Part shown: piece by piece, positions 22,801 through 37,800 of the stretch
Layout of the letters: each line of letters opens with the position of its first letter
How positions within the stretch are numbered: position 1 is the stretch's first letter
NCBI GenBank assembly: GCA_029168955.1
Contig: JAPDOI010000434.1
Span: 527,992-591,991, forward strand
Reading direction: 5' to 3'
Source of the DNA: Aplectana chamaeleonis
Taxonomy: Eukaryota > Nematoda > Chromadorea > Rhabditida > Cosmocercidae
Length of the DNA stretch: 64,000 nucleotides
Notes under the pieces: model-generated
What the model was told of the DNA's origin: nothing
The model's database searches: none
The model's input: the letters and a program-made list of their open reading frames with translations, nothing else
Program-made: the position numbers and the translations under genes

Positions 22801-25800
22801 GGTTTAGTCATGGTCGTGGCACGTTTCCAGATAAACAGAACGTGATTTGAATTGAAGTTTCCTCCTGAGTGAGCTGAGAAACGGCAGTGAAAGGAAGAAT
22901 GATTAATAACGTGCTCGAAAAATGTTCCACAACATTTTTTTTTCGATTGAGCCTCAGCTATTTTCACAAAAATTTGAGCATAGTGCTATAGCGGAGCTGC
23001 GGACGGACCACGACTTCCGCAGTCGAGTTTAGGATAGGGTAATACATTGAACACGGGAAGCTTCGAAATTCGTCCTTCTGGCAGAGATTTCGATTTTTTA
23101 AAAAGCGTGCGGTTCGAAGTGGCAGGCGATGCGTGCGATCGTGAATGGTTTAACCGAGCTCAAGGAGACACAGAATGAAAAGGGAATAAAAGAAAGAAGA
23201 GGGAAAGATTGAAACAAGAGGAGGAAACCACGAAATTTCAAAAAAAGCTCCCGCGATGTCCCCACATCGCAGTGCAGGGCGCTGCGATGTGATGGAATCG
23301 CGAACGCGCGCTAAACAGCAGGCATCGCGCAAAAAACTATGGTTTAGACGCGATGTGAGCGCGATGCCGTCGCGCGTAGCAGCTGCCACGCAAACGCCGC
23401 GCGCGACGGCGGACCTAACCGCGACTTCTCGATTCCTTTGTCGCGCGCGGCGGCCAGTGCTACATCACCCTTCTGAGCGCGATAACATCGCTCCAAGTAA
23501 GGTTCCCCCCTCAGGCACAGCGGTGGTCCGGATCGTCCTGAACAACGACCCCCCTCCTGAGAGGGGCGTTTTTCGGCTAAAAAACGACCCGCTAGGAAGG
23601 ATGAAAAATTGGTAGACTTTACTGACTCGTTTCATTTTTGAGGTTTTTTCTTTTCAATTTTTTTTTCAATTTTTGGGGCCTCACCATTCCGAAGTGGATG
23701 AATAGCGTTCCTTGCGCTGCCGCTATTCAAAAAAATTCAGCCAGATAGAAAGCTGAAAAGCATATCAGAAACCGGAAAAATTTTCGCCCTCCGTTTTTGG
23801 CCATGGTGGTCCGGTGGGGCTTTTGGACCACCGTGGGACCACAGCACATTTGACCGGCCATGACTCGGCCTAAAATCGATTTCATCAGCTCATCTCTGGA
23901 CGTTAAAATTTTCTAACATCTGTCTACAGTTTCCACTCTTTCACTAGGTCATGTATCTATACGACTCTTTTTCGATTTTTGGGCCGATTTTTTCAATGTC
24001 CGGAGGGGGGTAGGTGAAGTTCAGTTTTTAAAAAAAGTTATTTTTCACCTATCTAGAGATGATTTCTGAAACAATTCTAGTCGATTGGTACCCTCGTTCC
24101 GAGTACTTTTTTTTGAAACTGACATTCGGCCATTTCCAGACTCGTTTCCTTTCGGCTTGCACAATTGTGAACTTGTTTCAAATTTTCGAGTGCTAAGGTA
24201 TTAAATGATGACGGAGATGTTGTGTGCTATCTTCCTTAAGTTTCGGAGCGATAAATGGCATTCGTGTGTTATTTTTCGGAATATTTTTCCTCCTCTGAGA
24301 GCTTCAGCACCCAAAGGTTTGGGGTGTTATGTGAACCAAACAGAGAAAAGCTCTAGATGATTCAGCTACAGTTTTAGTTTCGCTACCGACTCCGAACTTC
24401 TGGTCACGGTCTGCCCCAGAATACGGATGAAGAGATTCGACCTGATGCAGAAAATATTTGCGGACCTTATGCAAAGGGTGCAAAAAAAAAGAAGTGGGAA
24501 CAGTATGAGGACATTCACACAATGAGAGCTCAATTGCTGAAGCTTGCGACAACTTTGTAGGGCCTAACAGAGATGGACGAGATAGAACTTGCCATGCCGA
24601 AAATTCTGAAAGCTCCACATAATTTTCACGAGGGATGAGGAGGTGTTCGCGCAGAAAACCGTGTCAACCTCATGTTTTCCCACAGAATGCTGCAAATTTT
24701 CTTAGCACGGACGATGACTTCATACCAAGCTTTCGATCCTACCTCGTATTTGGCATCGCTGCCAAGAAAGCTCTATCGTTCGCTGAACAATTCTCTTTTA
24801 TTGTGATGACAATGAAGTCTGACGCGACGCCTGCTTAATCGCATTACGATCCCACGTATGCCAAGCGTATGGTCAAGAATTTGCACAGCACATGAAGTTT
24901 GATTTGCTCAAATATTCAATGGGAAACAACCTCCCCTTTCCTTTGTTGACCGACGGGATTACCGACACCGATCGCAAATGGATTGTGTTTCTGATAAGGT
25001 TTATCTCACCCTCCTACACACCCGTAACTTTCCACCTCTCTTTAGTAGAAAAAGGAAGCGAAAGTCCGAAGACATCGTCGACGCATTCAGGAATTTTCTA
25101 ATTGAGGAGGATTCATGGGCAGACATGCAGAATAGTATTTCTTTGCCATGAGAAAGGTGATGGCCCCGTCTGCCGACGGTGCATCTGTAATGACAGAGCA
25201 TATAAACGGCATTCATGCAAGACTTCAGCGCATAGTTGATGACGAGACAACATCCGATGGAAATATGAGAGCAGGTGCGAACCAAACATGATTAAAAGAA
25301 ATTTTAGGTATCTAAATATGTTTTGTTTTAGATTTCTTCTCAGCGTCTACGCAGCACATAGACTGAATTCCGTCGTAACTGCTCTGAACTACTACGAGTA
25401 TCGGCTTGCTCAGGAACAAAAGAACCTTTCGTACCTCAAAATGGGGGCGGTACATCGGGTCCGCTGGTCGGCCAGCGTGCAGCAAGCGCTAGCAAAGATC
25501 CTACGCAACTACCCGTTTTGATGGGGAGCCTTCAAGCCTTGGCGAACGGAGATACAACTGAAAGTATCAAAGCAAGAGCTGTGGCTGCTGCGTGGACGGG
25601 CGCACGTTTCCAATTCCTCACCACGTGAGCCACACACTATTCCAGCTGACATTATTTTCAGAGGAACTACAATAAGAAGAAGGTCTCATAGTATAATATG
25701 TGTCTCGCTGGCGCTATTTCGACCACATGATGGGAGACAAGGGCGGCAAAATGGCGAATGTTGCACAAAGATTATTGAGAGACAATAACGTTTTGAAAAT

Positions 25801-28800
25801 GAAGAATCCCTTGAGCTTAAGATACGAAAGTGTGAGCACAGAGTTTCTCGATCAGTACTATACCTCTTTTGAAGGCCCAATTTCTGAATACCTTCTGTGG
25901 TATGACGCTAAGACATTTAAGGGCCTTAGTGGACGGACCCACATCACTGGGTTCTACTTCAGCTATGCCAATCAGATTCGAAGGTATATATTACCAGGAG
26001 ACGAGGCTAATGCAGAAAGCAGAAGGACCTTCCCTATCCTTTGGTTCGTCACATACTGTTGGAGATGCTGCAATGTGAAATAGCGAGTTTCGAAAACTTC
26101 GAAATGTATAAACCTACAAACGCCAAGTTCAATACCAGAGGTTGGTCCAAATATAGACGACGCGAACAAGATACAGATCACAGTACGCCTTGATTCGATT
26201 ACAAACTTAATCGCCTTACTTCAAAAGTACTGCGCTATACAGGATGCGATGCCATCGTGCGAAACCTTCTACGCTACCATTGCCAGTTCTGCACAAAGTT
26301 TGCAGTCGTGGCCCAACGAGTTCCGAAGCGATAAAACAGTCTCCACTTCTATCAGATTTAGCTAGAAAACCCCGAAGCAATGTCTACTCCGAATGTTGTA
26401 GTCGAGATAATGTTGAGCTAGTACTCGCTTGATGATTTACTCTATTTTTTATTTGGAAACTGCTCTTGTTCCATCGATAATGTTGACCATTGCGTGGTAA
26501 ATAATCATGGCCCCAAATAATTTTACCTCAAGATTCAATTTGTCAGCAATACAGACATTATTTTAAATGGGTCAAAAAAAACGACCCCACCCAAAAATTT
26601 AAAGATTTCCCAAAAAAATAACGACCCCCCCCTCGGTCCCACGGTGGTCCGCGGACCACCGTGAGCTTGATTTTGGCTGCGTGTCTTCTAATCCAGTCGA
26701 GTGGAGCCGGAGCAAAAAAACTCGTCTAAACCAGTACTGTCAACGTTTATACCGCTCCGGTGTCAGGCGGCCGAATAAGAAGACTTTCAGCGCAACTGTG
26801 AGCCTCTAATGCAAGCCAGCTCACTACCCCTCTAGGAAAGGGGTTAAATGTGAGTGTTTTAGAATAACACAAGCCCAATAAAAGCGCTATAATTCATTCC
26901 GAACTTAGACCCTGGTTGATCCAAAAGCGACTCTGCAGTCAGGCGAAGATTGCAAAAATGAAAGATCAGGAGGATCGCACAGATCATAACACAGGGGTCA
27001 CAGTTAATGAAACACTCACCCGATTCAAAATAGGTTTGATCAGGAATTAGAAAACCTACAAAAAAGACTAACCTAACAAAGCATTTCCAAGGTAGATCGC
27101 TTTAGTTCCTTGAGCGAGCATTGTCAGATTCTCGTTCAATCCATACCCCGTCAGCTGTGTTTCGGACTTATACCAGATTTTCGCTGAATTCCAATTGCGA
27201 AAGAAAGTCAAAATCATTTCTTTCAGAGTAATTTATTTGCACTGAAATCGTCTTACATTTGTTGGAAACATCGAAGATGATATGATCCTTCATGCGAACG
27301 CTTCGTCGATAGTAGGGATCGTCGGCTGATTTGCGATTCAAATCCAAGATGAAATGATTGTAGCTTCTGAAAATGACTCCAAAATGAAACGACGACTGAT
27401 TTGGCGTGATGCTGTTATGAGGATTAGATTCTGGCAATTGATTAGAACTTTAGTTCGAGCGTTAGCAATACGGTCGACCAGAGTAACTTTTCAGTCTCAG
27501 CTTCAAGCTGTTACCCATGTATCAGCTTTTGAAAACCTGTTAGTGTTTCGTGGTCAACTCAAACACGCTCTTTCCGATTTTGTCATTGGATCTCAAATTA
27601 ACAAGTTATTACTCGTTTATTACTTGCAATGTGCTATTTCGCTATCGATTTAAGGATAATTTCATCAATTGGTGCAATATTAGTAGGTATATTTACGTTA
27701 AGCACACCTTAGTCAGCAATAAACAACCCTCAAGTCAAGATCATTGGTAATGGTGATGAGTCATTGCTTCAAAGTCTTTACCGCTATTTCGCACCTCAAT
27801 TATACCAATTGATGGAGCAACAGGTAGGGAGCGGAGGTTATAGGCAGACGATCAGGGGTTCGATCCCTCTCACAGTCAATATTCTTGCGTTCTTTTACGA
27901 AAATGGATATAACAATGCTTTTCTACGAATGGGTCTGCAAAAGTAATGATTTGCTTCTATTTAGCAGCGTTCTTCACAAATATACAGAAATGTTAAAAAT
28001 TGAAAACATTTTGTACTATTTTCTATTATATCAAACTGCGCCTAAATTCCTGTGTACACGACTGTCAGCAAGTTTAACCACAAATCAATGGTCACCTATC
28101 GATTTCAAGTGCATGCCACGCGGCCCATGCCGTCAGAGGGGAATAAGTATATTATCCGATCGTCATGGCCTTCTCACGAAGCTTCTTTATATCCTCCTTG
28201 CTGAATTCGGAAAGTCGAGGAACAGAAAGTCTAATAGGGCCGAAAAGAAGGTAGCGGAGAGGCTTTGGGATTGCGTCACGGGTGAAGTCGAAGTTGACAC
28301 GACAGACGAGCTGGACGACGAAGACCCTGTGGAGGACGACTGGGATCATGCCGACAAGGAAATGGATGCTCTGGGACCTGCTCGAGAAATTGCGGAGGCC
28401 ATATTTGTTCTGTTCACTTTTTGCCAAGTACCATCAATGCTGAATAAAAGATTTATTATTTTGAAATTTGTATATTTTTGGCGTATTGAGTGGCTGCAGA
28501 AGGTTATCAGCGCGGTTATCTCGAGCAGTTTCAGTTGAATAGGGGTGTGGATCGAGAAGAAGGAGTTTTTTCAGGACTGGCTTCCAAACGAGATTGTCCT
28601 GCTTCAACTGCGAGAAAAAATTCGACTTTTTTCATGAGGTACCCCCCATGTAATTTTAGTGATCGAACACGAAATTTTGGTCGTAGTCTGGGCTGGAAAT
28701 GTTTTCAGTGTCTTCCTTAACAAGAAAGGATAGCCCTATAAGGTGTTCGACGTTTTAGAAGATTTTATGAATGTTTGAAAATGCCACATTTAAGAAAGCA

Positions 28801-31800
28801 TTTTCAACACGAGCGCCCGCAAAGCCCTGCCCATTTTGTTACGGGGATCGCTGCGCTCGGGTTCTGTAAGCTTGAGTATTATTTCTGTTCTTGTCACTGT
28901 TGTTCTACTGTTCAAATCACAAACTTTCGCTCGATACACGAGAAATAAAAAAAATCGGTGAAATACAGCGTTGTAAGTTTAACCAGTATTAACTTGTTAA
29001 CTTCAGCTCCGTAGCAACATCCAGGGACAGATTCGGGAAGAGCGTATTCTAGTTGACCAAGAAACATTCACAGTCTCTCGAAAGCCCATACACGGCTAGC
29101 GAGGTTCCCTAGTAAGTAGTTTCGACTAGTCGAGTTTGAGAGAAAGCTGATGAATGAGGGCACAAGTGTAAGGTTGCGGCCTCATCCATTAGCGGTCGAA
29201 TAGTCTGTCAGCCGCAACGCAAGCCAAAGCGCCGTCAAAACCGTTGATTACTGTTGTTGAATATCTATTCAAGATGTACTTGTGTCACGTAAAATGAGTC
29301 GAGTAAATGAACAGTTCTGCTGTGGCAGATCATCGCTCGCGATCGAAACACCAAAGAACGGTGGTGACACGAATAATGCACGGCTAGCCGCAGTGATCAC
29401 GTCTCGTCCATTCGCTCGACTAAATTTGGCGAGAGGCTTTAATGTCGTGTTGGTGAGACAGTTAGGATCGAGTTCATGCCGAACCTAATAGAATAAACCC
29501 TGTAATTCGACCAGCACCTCAGATTTTGGGTGCGATCGGAGCCTATCTAGGTGACGTACGTAGGTCTGTGGGGTGGTCATCTCGAGGCGTCGAACAGTGA
29601 AGAGGTTGGCAGATCAGAGGGAAGGCCTGGTCACCATTTTTGAACTCAGCTGGCTGCACTGGGATGCAGAGAAACTGCAGCCAGCAGAGGTGTACCGTCC
29701 AATGGTAGCTTTCACCACACCGCTTTTTCCTAGCCCCTTTCTTGACTTGACGCTTCGAGACTGGGTCAACTCGGAGGTAGTGATGTTAGCAGTTTAATGT
29801 GTGAGGTAGTAGTTGTAAAGCGAGGGGGTCCAATTGTCGGTCTATGAATTCAATCTCATTTCTTAAAGCTTGTTTTATAGCGCCACTGGGCTTACTGTCG
29901 GAAATGATCGTTTACAGATGAGGCGTTGCTTCTGGCAGCATTTCGTCGGCGTGGAAATAACCTTAACAAACTATTCTCCCGAAGGTTGGTGTTCTCAAAG
30001 GTAGTGTACACGGTCAACAGTGATATCGATTTTATTGAATAAAGCAAAGGTTTGGGACTGGCTGTATTGCAAAAATACGAAGAAAAAACGACGAAAACGC
30101 GATGAAATAAAGAAATCACCCGGTGTAACTCGTCCACTTTGATTGGAAGTGGGCGAGTTATACCGCAGCATACACGGCCGGCTGAAATAACGAAACTAGC
30201 GCCAAATTGTATGAGACAGAGATGCTAGTAGACTCATATGGCCTGTAGTAGAACGCTTGGGTACTCGAAAGCATAAAAACAAGCCCAGATGACCGTTTTT
30301 GAGCAGTTTGTTGGTACGAATTTGTATTAAAGGCAACATACACGCTCGTAAACGTGTTTGAGATAACTACGGAAATAGAACAGTATAGCGCAGAGCACAA
30401 CGCCTATGCATTTTAAAGCGTCAAAAACGACCCACAATGCCGCTACACGAGGGAGAAGTTGGCTACGCCCTGTATTTATATCCCCTTCAATTGCCGTTCT
30501 CCTCCTAAACAGGGGTGCTAGGCCATCCCCAACTCCGTCGATGTGTGTGGTTTACCTATTATACCAATTCTACCACCCTCAAACGTCGCCTACCGTGGAA
30601 ATGGCCCATCAACGCTGTTTTGGAGGAGGACGCAAATACAGCGGCGGAGAAATACAGGGGCGGGGCCACATGATCTCTCTGTCAACTTTATTCTAGTAGA
30701 TAAACATGTTAAAATCATTGTGATGGGTTGTGGGAGCAGTACACATTGAAGGAGTTGTCCCGTCGTTTGTTATTGGAAAAATCAGGCTAATCCATTCAAG
30801 CGAAGTGGCTCCGAGCGGAATTCTGTAAGCGAAAACACGGCAACCACTCCCCCGATGTGTAGTGCCCCAATAAACTCATTGCGTCGTTCTGTACTACGTT
30901 CGTGACATCACCGGCCAGCGGGGATTCCATTCACTAGCCTAAATCCTACGAGGAGACTATCTGTGAGGCATATCAACTTTCGGCCGAAACAGTTGAGTAT
31001 CATTGCGTCACGTTGCCCGGAGACTGAGAACATGGCTTTTGAAACACATGACAACTCGACTATGGTCAGGTCCATACCTTCCGCGATCGACACAGTGCAG
31101 ATAGTGTCTCATCCATATCGGTCAAGTATATCTGATAGTAGCCGTGTCCCTCTGCAAGGAGTGAGGTCGATACGTCGCACCATGCTAAGCGGCAAGCGTA
31201 ACGACGATGAGTATGACACGTCACCAACCGGCAAACGATCGCGTCGCGCGTAGCCAGCTGCCCCGATTGCGCCGCGGTGCGTTAAAAACGGTTCGTACTT
31301 CACGCAACGTGATATTCGTCATCAAAATCGATCAAAAATCAATATGCTTGATACGCATTGTCGCGCCCCTGGAAATATGAATCTGGCCTTATGCTCGCAT
31401 TAATATGCATATATCGCATCCTTGCGCTCTTCAGTAGGTACCAGAGTTACATCGCCGTGAAGGGGAGTGTGGTCCTGGCCTAACACTCAGCGCGGAACAA
31501 CTTATGGCGTTTTGCGCATTGCCCTCTACCTGTTGAACAGAAACTCAAGCTAGATAACCAAACTGGCGCAAGCAAACCTCTAAGAAGGAGCACCGCTACA
31601 CAACTTGTTTTTTTTGTAAATTTTTTCAGATCAAACTGGATAATTTCCTTCGATCTCCCGCGGATACCAAAATGTTAGAAGGAATATGTGAAGGCTTACT
31701 CCTGGACGTGTTCGATGCTCAGCATAGCGCCAATATGATCGAAAATGCTCCAGTTTGGGTCCTCGTAGTCGTAGTCGTCCAGTGTAGAATTATAAAATCG

Positions 31801-34800
31801 AATCATACCAGATGGAGCAGTGAAGAACACCAAATGAATGAGGTTGCTGCAAATTAGGCACATGAAACTAGTGTTTTTTCAGAGGGGGAGGGAGGTGATG
31901 GAAAAGAGATGTAAGGTTGTGAGTGAGAAGACGAACTCTTTGAGGAACTGCCACTGCATATCCCAGCTGTCCTGCAGTGCACTAGTAGCCTCCAAATCCA
32001 CCAGAAGCTTGTTAACAAGATGTTCGCGAGGTTGGCAAAGTGAAGGCAATTTTCCTGAACAAGGATTATAGTACTCCTCGGAAGCTGACCAAACCGAGAA
32101 AAACTATAGCTCACCGCTGTGCCTCATTTGGCTCGCGTAAATCACAAACGCTTCCTCCTTCGTGATATTTGTATCAGTGTCATTCAGCAAACAGTATCGC
32201 CTGAAGAGAATAGATGTGACGCTCTCAACATTTCCGATATTGGGCGTTATACAAACCAGAATACTCTCATTCATCGCTTTTCGCGGATTGAGCACTATAT
32301 TTTCTTTTGAGTTTGTGTGCTGCTGTGGTTCTTACTTTCAGGGAATGTTACTAATTAACTCGATGAAATAGGATGATTTCCGCATCTCCAGTGCATGATG
32401 AGATCTGCGAAACTCTAAAAAATGGCAGCCTACTGCGGCTTGTTGACCGAGAACACAGAAAGGAAGCAGCCTTGGACTAGTTGGGCTGGCCAAATGCGAC
32501 ACACGCGGCGCTCAGGCGACGGAGCGAAAGCAGCGGTTATTCGCCTTGCGCGTCGCATTTATCTAGCCGAACCAGTCCGAGACTTCTCCCTTTCTGTGTA
32601 TTTGATAAAGGCTCAAAGTGTTGAGAACGTGGTCTCTATGGCGGTGATAAAATATGTATGAGGAGGAAGAGGAAATTATAGAGATAGGTTACTTCTTTTT
32701 TTTTGACGAGCAATTATACTACTTCCTAAATTATATTCAGATTATTCCAAATTATACTAGAAAAGTTTCTTCGTGTCTCGAGCATACAAAAATTGCATAT
32801 GCACTGTGAATATTTTTTGACAATTCTTCTAACCATTATGAGTTTTTATGCCTTTACCACTGACAGTGCTTATGCGACGGCAATTATTAGGCACGCAGAT
32901 GTCCCAGCTAACATTCTTATTCAAATAACCCACTCATTCGCGCCTGAAGGTTATCTGTAGGCTTGTCCTCCTATAACCAGTATGCGCTTTCTCATTAAAG
33001 CTTCTTTTAAACGTGTCCCCATGTTTTAGAAAACCATGTTTCGAATATTTAGGATGTTGTATAGTCATGTGTATCAATAATCTGCGCTAAAATTTTCTTT
33101 AGTGAAACGGGAGATTCCGAGAAAAGCAGTTAAAATGGACGGTAGATTAAAACAAGCCCTAGTTAAAGGTATCGCTCGCGCTGGAAACCAATTCCCATTT
33201 TCAGGCTCGATTTCATGAATGAGCCCGATAGACCACACGGCTAAACTTCGGCGCGTCAAAAACTTAGGGTTATGAGGTTGGAAGTGGTGAAAGTTGAAGA
33301 TCCGCCACCAGTTCTCACCCGTAATTTGCCACTTTTTTACAGAATGTTGATGCGACCGTCAAACACCATGAAAAACCATTTTGTCACAAACTCCACATGC
33401 AGAGCAACTTCGAAAATGACAGTGAAGAAGCCTCCAAATGCTGGAAACCCTCGAAAACAATTTTGGCGCGAAATTCAAATTCAATTTTACAGTGTGTTCA
33501 GAGTGACCTTCCTTTCCCAAATGAAGATTTTTCATAGGCCCCTTCGACATTTTCGTTCACTAGAGAGGCCAAGCTACACAAAAACATTAAAAAATACTAT
33601 ACGGTTTTCTGCGCGTACGATGCCTTAAACCCTTGAGCACTTTTTTCTGAACAAAAGTCTTGCCCGAGCTTTTTTAGAGTTCTAAGATACTTGTGGGGGA
33701 GTTCCCGAGGATAGTAGACCTGATTCCGTCGTTATCACTCGGTCGAGGTGCAAGGGGCGAGATTTATCTGGAAATCCAGGCCAGTGCTATTCATTTTCTA
33801 GACCAAAATCAGGGTGGGAACCATACCAGTGAGGATGGACTCTCCACTGCTTGTCGTTCAACCAGCTCATCTGTACTCGGCTGTAGTCGTACGAGCGGCT
33901 CTTTGGACGCCACCTATAATCGTCGCCTTTGGCCACTGAAAGCCCAAGTCTGAAAATAGTTGTTTTCAGCGTAACTGTTCGTAGTTTGAGAAGAGGCTAC
34001 TGCGACTCAAACACCCCTTATGTAGACGTACACGAAATTGGCGCCCTGAATGCACTCGGAGTAGTAGACGTTCGTCTGTGGATAGACTCTGTCGAGCAAA
34101 TCCGTGGCGTAGAGCACATCTAGCAGTTGCGGATCGCTGTTGTCACAGTTCAGCACCATTTTTCTTACCTGAATTTCTCACTTTTATGTCCATTTAATCA
34201 AGGATAACAGAAGCTGAGAGCAATTCAAACGGTACAATGAGCAAGAAATCGGAAGAGTGCTCGGAAATCTGTACCGTTCAAGTTCTCTCGAACAGCGGTA
34301 CAACGCTAAGAAAGCGCGAGAACTTTGTTGTAATCTGGATAGTCACACTCGGATAGCTTGTTTTGCTCATGCAGGAGATGGCATGCATGCGAGCGTTACC
34401 AAAGTCACATTTAAGACATCAGGTTAGACGAAGACACGGCGAGACGACCAATATACGCCCGCGGGAACGCCTTCCGGATGAAGACACGCCTTCACGCACG
34501 ATCGGATATTGCGCCGTCACACAGAACAGACTCGCGGCAGACTGAATCAGAGGTCGAGTCAAAGAGAGGAAACTTTCAAACGTCCGAAAGGCGTTAATGC
34601 TTAAATGATGTGGAAAAGCAGTGAATTCCACAAAGCTCGTAATACCAGATCACGTGAGGTAGCCTTAACTACGTTATCATTAAGTATGTAAGGCGCTGCT
34701 CCCCAATGACTTCCATTCGACACATCGAGCCCGTCTGGAGGCAGGGGTGACCTCGTCTTTAACATAGAGAGCTGGGCTCCCATACCTAAAAAGAAGAGGG

Positions 34801-37800
34801 GCATGTTTCTCCCAACTAAATAATAAGGGAGATATGTTTAAGCCGCGGCACCGGTGTTCGTCGCTGAGAGACACCGATGCCCGAAGTGAGGGTACCAACG
34901 AGCGTTGCAGGGGCAACGGGTGGGATTCTTTCAAGGACAGGAGCCCAGCTGCTCAATGACACTGAAGGACTCCGGCATGCGCTCCAATCCACAGATCGCC
35001 TGAGTTATCGCAATCAATCAGCCACACACCTCAACCCACTTATCATCGCCCGGACGCTCCTCCACACAGCGTTTCTACGCACGGTTATGCTATGCTATCC
35101 CTCCACAATGAAACTCGGAAGAAGCCTAATTTTCGCTAAGGTGATTTAAAGAATCATTGAGTCATCATTGGTAAGATTCGAGAGCGCGAAACAGACGCAA
35201 GTCAGGCGAACCTCGCAGACCCAGGGCGGGTTTCCAACTGAGTCGCACCCCTGAATCTTGCAAACCTGATTGAAATGCGGCATGCGGCCTCAAGGATGTC
35301 AGTTTTTTGTTCATTTTTGTGACTCTGGGCTGAATCGAAAGTCGTGGGAATTATGACAACTGGCCTCATTCAGTATGTTGCGATTCTTTTCTGACGCAAA
35401 GCCACGATTCGGTCAGGCAAAATCAATATGACCATAGATTTTGCCGACCGATTCGCAGTGAGAGCGAAATATAACCGGAAGTCTTCGTCCGCCAACTTCC
35501 TTCAAATAGTAAAAAGGAAGTTTGCGGGAGAAGACGCTTTGGCCGAAGTGCACTAGAGGCGGCACATGCGCCATACAACGTCTCGGATCTGTTGGACGCA
35601 TTCGGCAAATGTCGTGCCCTGGTCGCAGTAGAGCTCCGATATCTCCTCCTTGTCTTGAGAAAGTCGAATCTGAGAGCAATGTCTCGTATTAAACTACTCA
35701 AAAAACAACAAAATCTACTTTAATAAGCCAGACAAAAAGGAAAGTGCAGGGGAGGAGAGGAGGAGGAGGAATGAGCTCAAAGGTGTACATACATTCGTGG
35801 AATCTCTCCGGACGATGGAGAGCAGGGAAAGTTGGATGGGAAAAGGACAGAGAAGGAGAAGGTCTGGGGAGATACCTGTTGGGTCTGGGGCACTTCCAGC
35901 TCGAGTAGATCCATATTGTTGTAATTCTGCTTGTGGGACTTCGTCACAGGATCCTGAAAAGATCCTTCTAAACACGAAACAGGTCTCTGGAGGAAGGAAA
36001 AACGGAAACATTGAATAGTCTGCATTGTATACCACTACAAAATTGGAATATTCTGAGCGTTTCTAGATCACCCAGAGAAAAAAAGACTCAAACCACCTAC
36101 GCGCCCTTGCCATTTCTCGACTTAGTCTAGGAAACTGACAGAAACTCATCTTCACCAATCTGGCGAGGCTTAGCTTTCTCATGTACTCACAATTGGGCGA
36201 AGTTGTGGATGGAACATGATGAAACCATTTTGATCCAACATGAAGAAGTAGCTGCGTCCACCAATCTAGAAAAACACCAGAAATAGACACACCAGAGTAT
36301 GAAGAAGGGGGTGATTACTTAAAACGGAGGTGTTTAGAGTGTCAAACGCATCTGTGAAAACGACTGGTACCGTTAGTATCTCTTCTGACTCAATAGTAAA
36401 AATGAGCAGTATCCAGCCCCAAGCTGCAGGTTCAAAAAATTTATGAGCACTTTTCAAGCCTCGCGAAAACGCAAGGATACCCATCAGACATTTTTTTGTG
36501 AGTTCCAAAAACTTTTTCAGAGTCAGCTGAAAACTTGTATGGAGTAATCTAGCATGGTAAACACGAATCTGGAGTCCATTTGTCGAATTTTTGAGGTTCA
36601 CTGTAGGTTACGGTAGGTAACATGTCATTTCGAAAGCAAAACCCATCTTAGTATTTTTAAAATCGACAAACGGACGTTAAATTAGAATTCTCCACCCCGA
36701 ATAACACCCTATACAAACTTTGAGTAAAATCTGAGATTTAGACCAAACTACCGTATACCCACCGTAATCTGCAGAAAAATCGATAAACGGACTCCAGATT
36801 CCTGTTTAGCACTCCAAATAACCCTCAGAGAATGATTTTGAGACATATCTATTGTAGAAATCCGGGAATCTGGAACCAGCGTTTTTCCCTCGAATTTTTC
36901 CCCGGTCGGGAGAATTCGAAGAAATTAGCCGAAAACTTTGGAAAATTGACTAATAAACCGCAGATTCGTGATCAGCGCCCCAAATAACCCCCTGGGGCGA
37001 ATCTTAAGTCAAATCTGGAATATTTGTCTGAAACGCTTCGAGAGCCCTGTAATTGGTATAAACAAACACCCAACCGAAAATCCGTACAATTCCGAAACGC
37101 TTGCAATCTGGGCAAAGTATGGAAAATGTGCCTTCACTCAAATTTTGCGCAGGAGGGTAGTTTTGGGCGCTGAACATATTTAAGAGGTCCGTTTCCGGGA
37201 TTTCCGAAGACTATTGCGCTTTTTGGAATGTACAAGAAGCACAAAAAACACCTTTTTAAGCTTGTAACTTCTTGGAACCTGCAGCTCGGGACTGGATACT
37301 GCACAGTCTCACTATTGAGCCACTAGAGATACTAACGGTACTATTCGTTTTCGCAGATGCGTTTGACACTCTAAACACCTCCCTTGTTAGCACAAATCTT
37401 CTGGGACCTTAATCATCCTTGAATTTTATTGCCGGTGAGGTGTGTAAGGACATTTTCGAGTATGCGTCCTCACTGGCCAAAACTGTATTTCCGGTTACTA
37501 GCCTACCCTTACCCGGCCTATGTATAAGCGATGAAATTCAACGATTAAATCAGCCTACCAAGGAAGAGTTGAGCATCTGGCATCATACAATCAATGCCTT
37601 ACAGATACTGCTGGCGAACGAAACATCGATATAATTTTTCTGGCCAAAAAAAGGTGAAAACCTCGTTTTGAGGGGACGTGGACAACGACTGACATTGCTG
37701 GGATGAGCCTGTTGATTGAGCTCAGTGAGCGGAGTGTTCACAGCAGCCACTCCCATAAATGTCCGATTGACAATCACTGGAAATGAGACAGTCGTGACAA

